Source: SG-bin9 sp049323835 (GTDB taxonomy: Bacteria > Pseudomonadota > Alphaproteobacteria > Rhizobiales > Xanthobacteraceae). Taken from it: a DNA stretch of 64,000 nt. The translations under genes were made by a program, and so were the position numbers. This document shows positions 45,631 through 54,369 of the stretch, in pieces (the stretch's first letter is position 1; the number at the start of each line of letters is the position of its first letter). Under the pieces are notes generated by a model. That model was not told the origin of the DNA, did no database searches, and saw nothing but the letters and a program-made list of their open reading frames with translations. Location: NCBI GenBank assembly GCA_049323835.1, contig JBMOOJ010000103.1:1-64000 (forward strand), written 5' to 3'.

Positions 45631-46392
45631 ATGGAACAGTCTGAAAAAACAACGCATTTCGGCTTCAAGGACGTCAACCTTGAGGACAAGCAGACGCTTG
45701 TGAACGACGTCTTCCACAGCGTCGCCCGCCGCTACGACCTGATGAACGACTTGATGTCGGCCGGCGTCCACCGGGCGTGGAAGGACGCAATGGTCAACGC
45801 GCTCAACCCGCCGCGCGCCGACACGCCGTTCGCGCTGCTCGACGTGGCTGGCGGCACCGGCGACATTTCCTTCCGCGCGGCCGAGGCATCCGGCTCTGGC
45901 TTTCAGGCCACCGTCTGCGACATCAACACCGACATGCTCGAAGTCGGCCGAGAGCGTGCGCGCGAACGCCACCTCGATGACCGCGTCAGCTTCGTCGAGG
46001 GGAATGCCGAAGCACTGACTTTTGCCGACCGCAGCTTCGACGGCTACACCATCGCTTTCGGCATTCGCAACGTGCCGCGCATCGAGCTCGCATTGAGCGA
46101 AGCTTATCGCGCGCTGAAGCCGGGCGGACGCTTCCTCTGCCTCGAGTTTTCCAACGTCGACGTGCCGGGCCTCGATAAATTCTACGACTTCTTCTCGTTC
46201 AAGGTCATCCCGGAGATCGGCCGTGCCGTTACCGGCGACGCCGAGTCCTATCGCTATCTCGTCGAGTCGATCCGGCAGTTTCCGCGCCCGCAGGTGTTCG
46301 CCGACATGATGAAGGCGGCCGGCTTCGCGCGCGTGAAGTGGCAACCGATGTCCGGCGGCATCGTCGCACTACATTCAGGCTGGCGTCTGTGA
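45631..46392 (+). CDS. ubiE: ubiquinone/menaquinone biosynthesis C-methyltransferase UbiE
   Basis: 253 aa SAM-dependent methyltransferase acting on the ubiquinone (and where present menaquinone) ring. VFHSVARRYDLMNDLMSAGVHRAWKD is the UbiE N-terminal signature. The SAM motif is LLDVAGGTGDISFRAAE, and YTIAFGIRNVPRIELALSEAYRALKPGGRFLCLEFS follows. ATG 45631 (MEQSEKTTHF) is preferred over 45604. Its TGA overlaps the GTG start of ubiB. Confidence 0.96.
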   Translation: MEQSEKTTHFGFKDVNLEDKQTLVNDVFHSVARRYDLMNDLMSAGVHRAWKDAMVNALNPPRADTPFALLDVAGGTGDISFRAAEASGSGFQATVCDINTDMLEVGRERARERHLDDRVSFVEGNAEALTFADRSFDGYTIAFGIRNVPRIELALSEAYRALKPGGRFLCLEFSNVDVPGLDKFYDFFSFKVIPEIGRAVTGDAESYRYLVESIRQFPRPQVFADMMKAAGFARVKWQPMSGGIVALHSGWRL

Positions 46393-47957
46393 TCTCTGCC
46401 GTCACTCATATGTTTCGGCTGATGCGTGCCGGTTTCGTGTTCGCGCGTGAAGGCGTGTTCGGCGTGGTCGATCCGTCGCCGTTACCGCCACCGGCGCAGC
46501 TGGCGATTCGGCTGGCGCGGATCATCGAGCGGCCCGGCGCAAAATCCGGCGCGCGATTGTCGCGTGCACTGACGCGGCTTGGTCCGACCTACGTCAAGCT
46601 CGGGCAATTTCTCGCGACGCGCCCTGATGTCGTTGGTGTTGCGCTCGCTCGCGATCTTGAGAGCCTGCAAGACCGTCTGCCGCCGTTTCCGCAAGCGGAG
46701 GCCGAAAGCACTGTTGCGACGTCGCTGGAACGCCCTCTCGCACAGGCATTTGTGAGCTTCGGCCCGTCCGTTGCCGCAGCCTCGATCGCGCAGGTGCATC
46801 GCGCCGAGACGGATACCAACGGCGTCCGCAAGACGGTCGCCGTGAAGATTCTGCGGCCGAACATCGCCGCGCGTTTCCGCCGCGACCTGAAATCGTTTCT
46901 CTTCATCGCGCACAAGGCCGAGCGCTTCTCAGCCGAAGCACGGCGTCTGCGCCTCGTCGAGGTGTTCGAGACGCTGGCGCGTTCGGTCGCGATGGAAATG
47001 GATTTGCGGCTGGAGGCCGCTGCCATGTCCGAGATCGCGGAGAACACGCGGCAGGACCCTGACTTCCGCACGCCGATGGTCGACTGGGATCGCACCAGCC
47101 ACTCGGTGCTGACGATGGAGTGGATCGACGGCATCGCGCTCAACGATCACGCCGGGCTTGAGAACGCGAAGATCGACCTGCCCGATCTCGGGCGCAAGGT
47201 GATCCAGAGTTTCCTGCGCCATGCGCTGCGCGACGGCTTCTTCCACGCCGATATGCACCCGGGCAATCTCTTCATCGACACCGAGGGGCGCCTTGTCGCC
47301 GTCGACTTCGGCATCATGGGCCGGCTTGGACCGAAGGAGCGGCGCTTCCTCGCGGAAATTCTGCTCGGCTTCATCACGCGCGACTATCGCCGCGTCGCGG
47401 AAGTCCATTTCGAAGCGGGCTACGTGCCCTCGCATCACTCGGTCGAGAATTTCGCGCAGGCGATCCGCGCGATCGGCGAGCCGATTCACAATCGCACCGC
47501 CGAGGAAATCTCGATGGCGCGTTTGCTGACGCTGCTGCTCGAGGTCACCGGCCTGTTCGACATGCGCACGCGGCCGGAACTGATCTTGCTGCAAAAGACC
47601 ATGGTCGTCGTTGAAGGCGTCGCGCGCGGCTTCGATCCGAAACTCGACATCTGGACCACCGCAGAGCCGGTGGTGCGCGAATGGATTGAGCGCAATCTCG
47701 GCCCGGTCGGGCGCATGTCCAACGCGGCGCAGGGGGCCGGCGAGCTTGGCCGTATCCTCTCCGGTCTGCCCATGATCGCTGCCCGCTCGGTGGCGGCGCT
47801 GGAGCAATTCGAAGCGGCCACCCGCAATGGTCTGGTGCTCGCCCCCGAAACGATCGAAGCCATCGGCAAGGCGGATGCCCGCCGAACCCGCTGGAGTGCG
47901 GTGGCGTTATGGATCATCGCATTGAGTTTCCTGGGAATTCTCTGGTCGATCCGCTGA
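46389..47957 (+). CDS. ubiB: ubiquinone biosynthesis ABC1-family kinase-like protein UbiB
   Basis: 522 aa. The ABC1/ADCK signature is complete: GPTYVKLGQFLATRPDVVG (KxGQ), AAASIAQVHRAE, VAVKILRP (Lys), MEMDLRLEAAAM (ExD), HADMHPGNLFID and VDFGIMG (DFG). C-terminal hydrophobic helix WSAVALWIIALSFLGILWSI anchors it to the inner membrane. UbiB supports coenzyme Q assembly, probably by ATP-driven lipid extraction. GTG 46389 overlaps the ubiE stop, indicating coupling. Confidence 0.95.
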   Translation: MISAVTHMFRLMRAGFVFAREGVFGVVDPSPLPPPAQLAIRLARIIERPGAKSGARLSRALTRLGPTYVKLGQFLATRPDVVGVALARDLESLQDRLPPFPQAEAESTVATSLERPLAQAFVSFGPSVAAASIAQVHRAETDTNGVRKTVAVKILRPNIAARFRRDLKSFLFIAHKAERFSAEARRLRLVEVFETLARSVAMEMDLRLEAAAMSEIAENTRQDPDFRTPMVDWDRTSHSVLTMEWIDGIALNDHAGLENAKIDLPDLGRKVIQSFLRHALRDGFFHADMHPGNLFIDTEGRLVAVDFGIMGRLGPKERRFLAEILLGFITRDYRRVAEVHFEAGYVPSHHSVENFAQAIRAIGEPIHNRTAEEISMARLLTLLLEVTGLFDMRTRPELILLQKTMVVVEGVARGFDPKLDIWTTAEPVVREWIERNLGPVGRMSNAAQGAGELGRILSGLPMIAARSVAALEQFEAATRNGLVLAPETIEAIGKADARRTRWSAVALWIIALSFLGILWSIR

Positions 47958-47971
47958 GATTGTCATTTGAT

Positions 47972-48004
47972 TGCAATGATATCATCATGTGATATCATTG
48001 CAAG
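47972..48004. promoter_or_regulatory. 33-bp palindromic operator candidate upstream of the RHH-CoaBC gene
   Basis: Perfect 14-bp inverted repeat, TTGCAATGATATCA (47972-47985) and its complement (47991-48004), around TCATG. Each arm contains TGATATCA, itself self-complementary, so two identical dimer sites are spaced 13 bp centre to centre. It ends ~33 bp before the start codon of a gene encoding a ribbon-helix-helix domain. FitA-type RHH proteins bind inverted repeats of similar sequence (TGCTATCA/TGATAGCA reported for gonococcal FitA). Confidence 0.75.
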
Positions 48005-48036
48005 CATGACCGTCCGCGGGCCGTTTCGGAGTACCA

Positions 48037-49482
48037 ATGATGGCTAGCCTCACCGTCCGCAAACTCGAAGAAGACCTCAAGGCTCGCCTGCGTGTGCGCG
48101 CCGCCAGGAACGGCCGCTCCGTCGAGGACGAGGTGCGGGTCATCCTGCGCGAGGCTGCCGAGCAGGCGATAACGGATCCCCGGCCAGCGATGCCCATGCG
48201 GGCACCGGAGACAAAAGGCGCGGCGACCCCTCACGCTCCAGCAGTTTCCGGCGAGCGAAAAGTCACGCTGATCATCGGCGGCGGCATTGCCGCCTACAAA
48301 GCGCTCGACCTGATCCGCCGCCTGAAGGAGCGCCACATCCACGTCCGCTGCGTGCTGACGCGCGCGGCGCAGCAATTCGTCACTCCGCTCAGCGCCAGCG
48401 CGCTCGCGCATGAACGTGTCTACACGGACCTGTTCGATCCCGAGAGCGAATTCGATGCCGGCCATATCCGCCTCGCACGCGACTGCGACCTCGTCGTGGT
48501 CGCACCGGCAACCGCCGACCTGATGGCGAAAATGGCGCACGGCCATGCGGATGACCTCGCCACCGCGATCCTGCTTGCGACCAACCGCCCGGTTCTGCTG
48601 GCGCCAGCGATGAACCCGCTGATGTGGGGAAATGCATCGACAAGGCGCAACGTCGCACAGCTCATGCGCGACGGCATTCACACCATCGGCCCGAACGCCG
48701 GCGAAATGGCGGAGGCCAACGAGGCCGGCACCGGCCGCATGGCGGAGCCGATCGAGATTGCCGATGCCGTGGTTGAATTGCTGCGCCCGACGCCAGCCGG
48801 GCCGCTGGCAGGCAAACGCATTCTCATCACGGCCGGCCCGACGCATGAACCGATCGATCCGGTGCGTTACATCGCCAATCGGTCGTCGGGCAAACAGGGC
48901 TACGCTATCGCGGCATCCGCTGCAGCTGCGGGTGCGAACGTCACGCTGATCTCAGGGCCGGTCAATCTCGCCGATCCGCCGGGCGTCGAAGTTATTCGCG
49001 TCGAGGCCGCGCGCGACATGCTGAAGCAGGTCGAAGATGCATTGCCCGCCGACATCGCGATCTTCGCCGCCGCCGTCGCCGACTGGCGCGTGGCGCGCGA
49101 GGGAACGCAGAAGATCAAGAAGACCTCATCCGGGATGCCGCCGCTGCAACTGGTCGAGAACCCCGACATTCTCGCCACGATCTCGCGGCTGAAGGAGAAG
49201 CGGCCGCCGCTCGTCATCGGCTTCGCCGCCGAAACCGAGCACCTGATCGACAATGCCTCGTCGAAGCTCCTGCGCAAGGGCTGCGACTGGATCGTCGCCA
49301 ACGACGTGTCGCCCGAAGGCGGCGTGATGGGCGGCGACCGCAACACCGTCCACCTGCTGATGAAGGACAGGGACGGCGGAGCGATGAACATCGAATCCTG
49401 GCCGGCGATGATGAAAGACGACGTGGCGTCCGCATTGGTCGAGCGCATCGCCCGTGAAATCACTGAGCGAGCGCAAGCATGA
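48037..49482 (+). CDS. coaBC: RHH-CoaBC fusion: bifunctional phosphopantothenoylcysteine decarboxylase / phosphopantothenate-cysteine ligase
   Basis: 481 aa, ~75 longer than typical CoaBC. Residues 1-~44 (MASLTVRKLEEDLKARLRVRAARNGRSVEDEVRVILREA) form a FitA/VapB-type ribbon-helix-helix DNA-binding domain; 45-74 is a Pro/Ala linker. CoaC follows: GGGIAAYKALDLI, H143 in AGHIRLARDCDLVVVAPATA, PAMN (190-193), GTGRMAEP. CoaB has ITAGPTHEPIDPVRYIANRSSGKQG, FAAAVADW and KIKK (359-362). The flap usually ACGxxGxGRM reads AEANEAGTGRM, without Cys. It catalyses two CoA steps from phosphopantothenate; the RHH suggests autoregulation through the palindrome upstream. Second ATG at 48040 possible. Confidence 0.93.
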   Translation: MMASLTVRKLEEDLKARLRVRAARNGRSVEDEVRVILREAAEQAITDPRPAMPMRAPETKGAATPHAPAVSGERKVTLIIGGGIAAYKALDLIRRLKERHIHVRCVLTRAAQQFVTPLSASALAHERVYTDLFDPESEFDAGHIRLARDCDLVVVAPATADLMAKMAHGHADDLATAILLATNRPVLLAPAMNPLMWGNASTRRNVAQLMRDGIHTIGPNAGEMAEANEAGTGRMAEPIEIADAVVELLRPTPAGPLAGKRILITAGPTHEPIDPVRYIANRSSGKQGYAIAASAAAAGANVTLISGPVNLADPPGVEVIRVEAARDMLKQVEDALPADIAIFAAAVADWRVAREGTQKIKKTSSGMPPLQLVENPDILATISRLKEKRPPLVIGFAAETEHLIDNASSKLLRKGCDWIVANDVSPEGGVMGGDRNTVHLLMKDRDGGAMNIESWPAMMKDDVASALVERIAREITERAQA

Positions 49483-49937
49483 GCAAGACCGTTTCCGTCG
49501 AAGTCCAGCGCCTGCCGCATGCCGAGGGGCTGGCGCTCCCGGCCTATCAAAGCGCACTCGCCGCCGGCATGGATCTCATCGCGGCCGTTCCGGAGGCCGA
49601 GCCGCTGGTGCTGGCGCCGGGACAGCGCGCCATTGTTCCGACCGGCCTCATGATTGCAGTGCCTGCGGGCTTCGAGGCGCAGGTGCGCCCCCGCTCGGGC
49701 CTCGCCGCCAAGCACGGAATCACTGTGCTCAATGCGCCGGGAACCATCGACGCGGATTACCGCGGCGAGGTCGGCGTGCTGCTGATCAATCACGGCGAGA
49801 CGGCCTTCCCGATCCGGCGCGGCGAACGCATCGCCCAGATGGTGATCGCACCCGTGGCTCAGGTGGAACTGACCCCGGTCGCCGCCCTTTCCGACACCGG
49901 CCGGGGGAGCGGTGGATTCGGCTCGACCGGGCGCTGA
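49479..49937 (+). CDS. dut: dUTP diphosphatase
   Basis: 152 aa homotrimeric dUTPase giving dUMP and keeping uracil out of DNA. All five motifs are visible, including AGMDLIAAV (I), RPRSGLAAKHG (II), LNAPGTIDADYRGEVGVLLINHG (III), RIAQMVI (IV) and the C-terminal RGSGGFGSTGR (V). It overlaps the coaBC stop by 4 bp (ATGA), so the pair is coupled, a common alphaproteobacterial order. A family D repeat follows. Confidence 0.97.
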   Translation: MSKTVSVEVQRLPHAEGLALPAYQSALAAGMDLIAAVPEAEPLVLAPGQRAIVPTGLMIAVPAGFEAQVRPRSGLAAKHGITVLNAPGTIDADYRGEVGVLLINHGETAFPIRRGERIAQMVIAPVAQVELTPVAALSDTGRGSGGFGSTGR

Positions 49938-49987
49938 GAGCATGATCCGGAAAAGTGTGTAGCGGTTTTCCGGCAAGATCATGCTCA
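49938..49987. repeat. family D palindromic repeat, copy 1
   Basis: GAGCATGATCCGGAAAAGTGTG and inverse arm CCGGCAAGATCATGCTC. The second copy at 55.6 kb is the same element in reverse orientation. Confidence 0.85.
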
Positions 49988-50232
49988 AACAAAAGGTTAT
50001 ACGGCTTCGACCCGACGCCTGCGGCGCAATTTGAACCGGCATCTTCCCGTTCACGATCTGGACTCTTACGGCTCGACTCCTCTCGGGGGTATTGTCGAAT
50101 GATTCGCGCGATGGAAGCGGCCGTCGCGCGGCGGGGAACGCGCGTGCGTTCGATTGCGGATAGAACCAGACCGCGGCCCTCCGGTTGCCCGCAACGGCCG
50201 GAGACCGCGGCAGGCGGCAGTTTGGGGCATCC

Positions 50233-52740
50233 ATGTCAGGCGTGATTGCGGCCATGCGTCGGACCTTGCTGTCGTGCACGATACTCGCGCGCCGCTGCCG
50301 CGCCGCTATTGCACTGGCGCCTGCCACGATCGCAACACCCGCTTTCGCCGATAGCCCGCTCCAGCTGCTGTCGCTGCTCCACCTCGACCGCCAGGAAATC
50401 GCCGCGCTGACGACAGCGGCCGCGGTGCTGGCCTTCACGGTCTTTGCCACCATCCTGCTGATCCGCACGCGCGTTCGCGCCGCCGACACCGAGATGCAGC
50501 TGCGGCTGCGCAACCAGGCCCTGCAATCGGAAGCCGACCGCTTCCGTGCGCTGCTGTTTGCCGAACCGCAGGTGCTGATCGCATGGCCCGCAGGCGACGA
50601 GCGCCCGCAGATCAGTGGCGACGTGAGCCTGCTCATGCCGCATCACGGCGCCGATGCATATCAGCGCGTGCTCGCCTTCGGCTCGTGGCTGCATCCGGAA
50701 CCTGCCGTGCAGATGGATCGCGCCGTCGACGCGCTGCGCAGCAGCGGCGAGAGCTTCACGCTGCACCTCACGACATCGATCGGACGCACGGTCGAGGCGA
50801 TGGGCCGCGCCGTCGGCGGACAGGCCATCGTCCGCATCCGCGAACTCTCCGGCATCCGCCGCGAGCACGCGGAACTGACGCAGAAGCACCGCGCGCTGAT
50901 CGCCGAAACGGATATTCTTCGCACCTTCGCGGCCGCGGTGCCGGCGCCCGTGTGGACCCGTGATACGGCCGGGCGGCTCGGCTTCGCCAACGCAGCATAC
51001 GCGGAAGCGACGGAAGCGGCCTCTCCAGCCGACGCGGTTTCGCGCGACCTTGAACTGCTCGACAGCGCCGATCGCGAGGACATGGCCAACGCGCTCGCCA
51101 GCCAGGGCGCTTTCAGTGCGCGGCTGCCGGTCGCGATCCGCGGCGAGCGGCGGATTTTCGACGTGCGCGCGATGCGCGTCGCGCAAGGCAGCGCTGGCGT
51201 CGCCATCGACGTGACCGAAGCCGCCGCTCTGAAGGCCGCGCTGGTGCAAATGGCCGAAGCGCACCGGCGCACGCTCGATCAGCTTTCATCGGGCGTGGCC
51301 GTATTCGACGGCCAGCGCAGGCTTGCGTTCTACAACGACTCGTATCGCCGGCTCTGGGATCTCGATCGCGCCTTCCTCGACACCTTCCCGGACGATTCCA
51401 GCGTGCTCGACCGGCTGCGCGTCGCCCGCAAGATTCCCGAGCAGCAGGATTTCCGCGCCTGGAAAGCCAAGCTGCACGAGGCATATCAAGCCGTCGAACC
51501 GGCGAAGGACACGTGGTATCTGCCGGACGGCCGCGCGGTGAGCATCGTCACGACGCCCAATCCCGAGGGCGGCGTCACCTATCTGTTCGACGATGTCACC
51601 GAGAGCCTCGAACTGGCGCGGCGCTTCGACAAGCTGATTCGCGTCCAGAAGGAATCGATCGACAACCTCGCCGAGGGCGTCGCCGTGTTCGGCAGCAACG
51701 GCCGCGCGCAACTGTTCAACCCGGCGTTCGCGCGGATGTGGAAACTGTCGCCCGAAACGCTGCAACAGCAACCGCACATCGATGCCGTGGTCGACTGGTG
51801 CAAGCCGCTGTTCGACGATGCCGCGATCTGGCAGACGCTGCGCGATGCCGTGACGTCGATCGAGAACCGTTCCACCGTTCCGCTCAAGCTCGAACGCAAG
51901 GACGGCAGCGTGCTCGATTGCATGACCATGCCGCTGCCGGACGGCGCGACCATGCTCACGTTCCAGGACACGACCGACACGGTGAATGTCGAACGCGCGC
52001 TGCGCGAGCGCAACGAGGCGCTGGAGACCGCCGATCAGATGAAGGTGGATTTCGTCCACCACGTCTCCTACGAGCTGCGCTCGCCGCTGACCACGATCAT
52101 CGGCTTCGCTCACTTCCTCAGCGATCCCGCCACCGGCCCGCTCACCGACAAGCAAGGCGAGTATCTCGGCTACATCACCTCATCGACCAACGCACTGCTC
52201 GCGATCATCAACAACATCCTCGATCTCGCCACCATCGACGCCGGCGCGATGACGCTTGATCTCGGCAGCGTCAACATCCGCGGCGCCATCGACGCGGCCG
52301 CGGAGGGCATCCAGGATCGCCTCGCCCGCGATCACATCCGGCTCGTCGTCAATGTCGATCCCTCGCTCGGCGAGTTTGTTGCCGACGAGCGGCGCGTGGT
52401 GCAGGTGCTGTACAATCTTCTCGCCAACGCCGTCGGCTTCTCGCCGCCGGACGGCGTGATTTCGGTTACCGCCGTGCGCAAGGATCATCACGTCACGTTC
52501 AGCGTCACCGATTCGGGACCCGGCATCGCTCCGGACCTGAAGGACAAGGTGTTCGACTGGTTCGCGACCCACGCCAACGGCTCGAAGCATCGCGGCGCCG
52601 GGCTCGGCCTGTCACTGGTGCGATCATTCGTTGAGCTGCACGGCGGCAAGGTGCGCGTCGAGTCAGCGCCCGGCCAAGGCACGACCGTGAGCTGCGATTT
52701 CCCGCTCGATCAGGCGACGCACCGCAACGCCGCCGAATGA
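50233..52740 (+). CDS. divL: DivL-type PAS sensor pseudo-histidine kinase
   Basis: 835 aa. Membrane helices lie at ~20-40 and ~58-78. Repeated PAS-like segments span ~105-590 (e.g. LDQLSSGVAVFDGQRRLAFYNDSYRRLW and IDNLAEGVAVFGSNGRAQLFNPAFARMW). The dimerisation helix has VSYELRSPLTTI, with Tyr613 where kinases have the phospho-acceptor His, the hallmark of DivL. The ATPase domain keeps the N box (LYNLLANAVGFSPPDG), G1 (DSGPGI) and G2 (RGAGLGLSLV). In Caulobacter DivL couples DivK to CckA-CtrA cell-cycle signalling. Its stop overlaps the tsaE-amgK start. Confidence 0.9.
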   Translation: MSGVIAAMRRTLLSCTILARRCRAAIALAPATIATPAFADSPLQLLSLLHLDRQEIAALTTAAAVLAFTVFATILLIRTRVRAADTEMQLRLRNQALQSEADRFRALLFAEPQVLIAWPAGDERPQISGDVSLLMPHHGADAYQRVLAFGSWLHPEPAVQMDRAVDALRSSGESFTLHLTTSIGRTVEAMGRAVGGQAIVRIRELSGIRREHAELTQKHRALIAETDILRTFAAAVPAPVWTRDTAGRLGFANAAYAEATEAASPADAVSRDLELLDSADREDMANALASQGAFSARLPVAIRGERRIFDVRAMRVAQGSAGVAIDVTEAAALKAALVQMAEAHRRTLDQLSSGVAVFDGQRRLAFYNDSYRRLWDLDRAFLDTFPDDSSVLDRLRVARKIPEQQDFRAWKAKLHEAYQAVEPAKDTWYLPDGRAVSIVTTPNPEGGVTYLFDDVTESLELARRFDKLIRVQKESIDNLAEGVAVFGSNGRAQLFNPAFARMWKLSPETLQQQPHIDAVVDWCKPLFDDAAIWQTLRDAVTSIENRSTVPLKLERKDGSVLDCMTMPLPDGATMLTFQDTTDTVNVERALRERNEALETADQMKVDFVHHVSYELRSPLTTIIGFAHFLSDPATGPLTDKQGEYLGYITSSTNALLAIINNILDLATIDAGAMTLDLGSVNIRGAIDAAAEGIQDRLARDHIRLVVNVDPSLGEFVADERRVVQVLYNLLANAVGFSPPDGVISVTAVRKDHHVTFSVTDSGPGIAPDLKDKVFDWFATHANGSKHRGAGLGLSLVRSFVELHGGKVRVESAPGQGTTVSCDFPLDQATHRNAAE

Positions 52741-54275
52741 CCACGCTCGCATCGCCCTTCATCTTCTCCGTCGCGCTCGCCAACGAGGCGGCGACCGCGC
52801 AACTGATGGCCGATCTCGCGCTGCTCACCGGTCCGGGTGACGTCATCACGCTCACCGGCGATCTCGGCGCCGGCAAGACCGCGGCCGCGCGCGCGATGAT
52901 CCGCTATCTGGCCGGCGATCCGGCGCTCGAGGTGCCAAGCCCGACCTTCACCTTGATGCAGGGCTACGACCTGCCGCCGTTTCCGGTGCTGCACGCGGAC
53001 CTCTATCGCATCGGCGATCCGGGCGAACTGGAAGAGATCGGCCTCGCACCGCTGCCGGACGGCACGCTGGCGTTGATCGAATGGCCGGAGCGTGCACCGG
53101 GCGCGCTGCCGGACGACCGGATCGACATCGCACTCAGCCACCGCCCGGCACTCGGCTCGAACGCGCGTTCGGCGGAGATCACCGGGTATGGCGCCGCAGC
53201 CGCGAAAGTCGCCCGCCTGCAAACGTTGCGGCAGTTTCTCGAACTGGCTGGCTACGCCGACGCCCGGCGTGAACGCATGGCCGGAGATGCATCGACGCGC
53301 TCATACGCGCGGCTGTATCGCGGCGATGTGCCGTCGATCCTGATGAATTCCCCAAGGCGACCCGACGGTCCGGCGATCTACGATGGCAAGCCGTACAGCG
53401 CCGCGGTCCATCTCGCTGAGGATGTGAAGCCGTTCGTCGCGATTGCCAACGGCCTGCGTGAACGCGGCTTTTCCGCGCCGGCGATCCTGCAAGCCGACAT
53501 CGAGGCCGGCTTTCTCATCACCGAAGATTTCGGCACGGCTCTGTTTGTGGAGGGCACACCGCCTTCGCCGATCGCAGACCGCTACCAGGCGGCAACGGAC
53601 ATGCTGGCCGCGCTGCATCGCGTGCTGCTGCCGGAAATCCTGCCGCTGGCGCCGCAGATCAACTACCAGATCCCGCTGTTCGATACCGACGCGCTGCTGA
53701 CCGAAATCGGATTGATGCTCGACTGGTATCTGCCGGATCGCGGCATGAAGCCCGACGATAACCTGCGCGCCGATTTCATCATGATGTGGCGCAAGCTCCT
53801 GGACAAGATCGAGGCCGCGCCGCGGACCTGGGTCCTGCGCGACTTCCACTCGCCCAACCTGATCTGGCTCGATTCGCGCGAGGATATCCGCAAGGTCGGC
53901 GTGATCGATTTTCAGGACGCCGTGCTCGGTCCCGCCGCTTACGATCTGGTGTCGTTATTGCAGGACGCGCGCGTCGACGTCCCCGAAGAGCTCGAACTCG
54001 CGATGCTCGCACGCTATGCAAAAATCCGCCGGGCAAGCGACCCCTCTTTCGATCCAGCCGGCTTCGCCGAGACCTATGCGGTAATGTCGGCCCAGCGCAA
54101 CACGCGGCTGCTCGGCACGTTCGCACGGCTGAATCGTCGCGACGGCAAGCCGCAGTATCTCAAGCATCAGCCGCGCATCTGGACCTATCTGAACCGCTCG
54201 CTGGCACATCCGCACCTGGCGTCGCTGCGCTCCTGGTACGCTGCCCACATCCCGCAGCCAGCGCCCCCGGCTTGA
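52737..54275 (+). CDS. TsaE-AmgK fusion: t6A ATPase joined to anomeric N-acetylmuramate kinase
   Basis: 512 aa. Residues 1-~150 are TsaE, with Walker A GDLGAGKT (41-48) and PSPTFTLMQGYD; it drives the TsaB/TsaD t6A37 cycle. Residues ~160-510 are an aminoglycoside-phosphotransferase-fold kinase of the AmgK group, with GDASTRSYARLY, catalytic loop LRDFHSPN (Asp369, Asn374) and IDFQD (Asp391/394). AmgK phosphorylates the anomeric hydroxyl of MurNAc/GlcNAc. MurU is encoded two genes downstream, supporting this substrate. The fusion is typical of alphaproteobacteria but unites unrelated pathways. ATG overlaps divL stop. Confidence 0.9.
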   Translation: MTTLASPFIFSVALANEAATAQLMADLALLTGPGDVITLTGDLGAGKTAAARAMIRYLAGDPALEVPSPTFTLMQGYDLPPFPVLHADLYRIGDPGELEEIGLAPLPDGTLALIEWPERAPGALPDDRIDIALSHRPALGSNARSAEITGYGAAAAKVARLQTLRQFLELAGYADARRERMAGDASTRSYARLYRGDVPSILMNSPRRPDGPAIYDGKPYSAAVHLAEDVKPFVAIANGLRERGFSAPAILQADIEAGFLITEDFGTALFVEGTPPSPIADRYQAATDMLAALHRVLLPEILPLAPQINYQIPLFDTDALLTEIGLMLDWYLPDRGMKPDDNLRADFIMMWRKLLDKIEAAPRTWVLRDFHSPNLIWLDSREDIRKVGVIDFQDAVLGPAAYDLVSLLQDARVDVPEELELAMLARYAKIRRASDPSFDPAGFAETYAVMSAQRNTRLLGTFARLNRRDGKPQYLKHQPRIWTYLNRSLAHPHLASLRSWYAAHIPQPAPPA

Positions 54276-54369
54276 TATCCGCAAAGCCGGGCCATGCCTG
54301 CAAGGCTTTACCAATTGTTAGCCACGTCTGCCCTAGGCTGCCCGGTGATTTCTGTCGCGGAGCACGACC

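Noticed and set aside
50233..52740. His609/His610 of DivL as a shifted phospho-acceptor
   Set aside because: In the H-box register (xHELRxPL) the acceptor position is Tyr613; the two His lie three or four residues earlier on another helix face. Not excluded experimentally.
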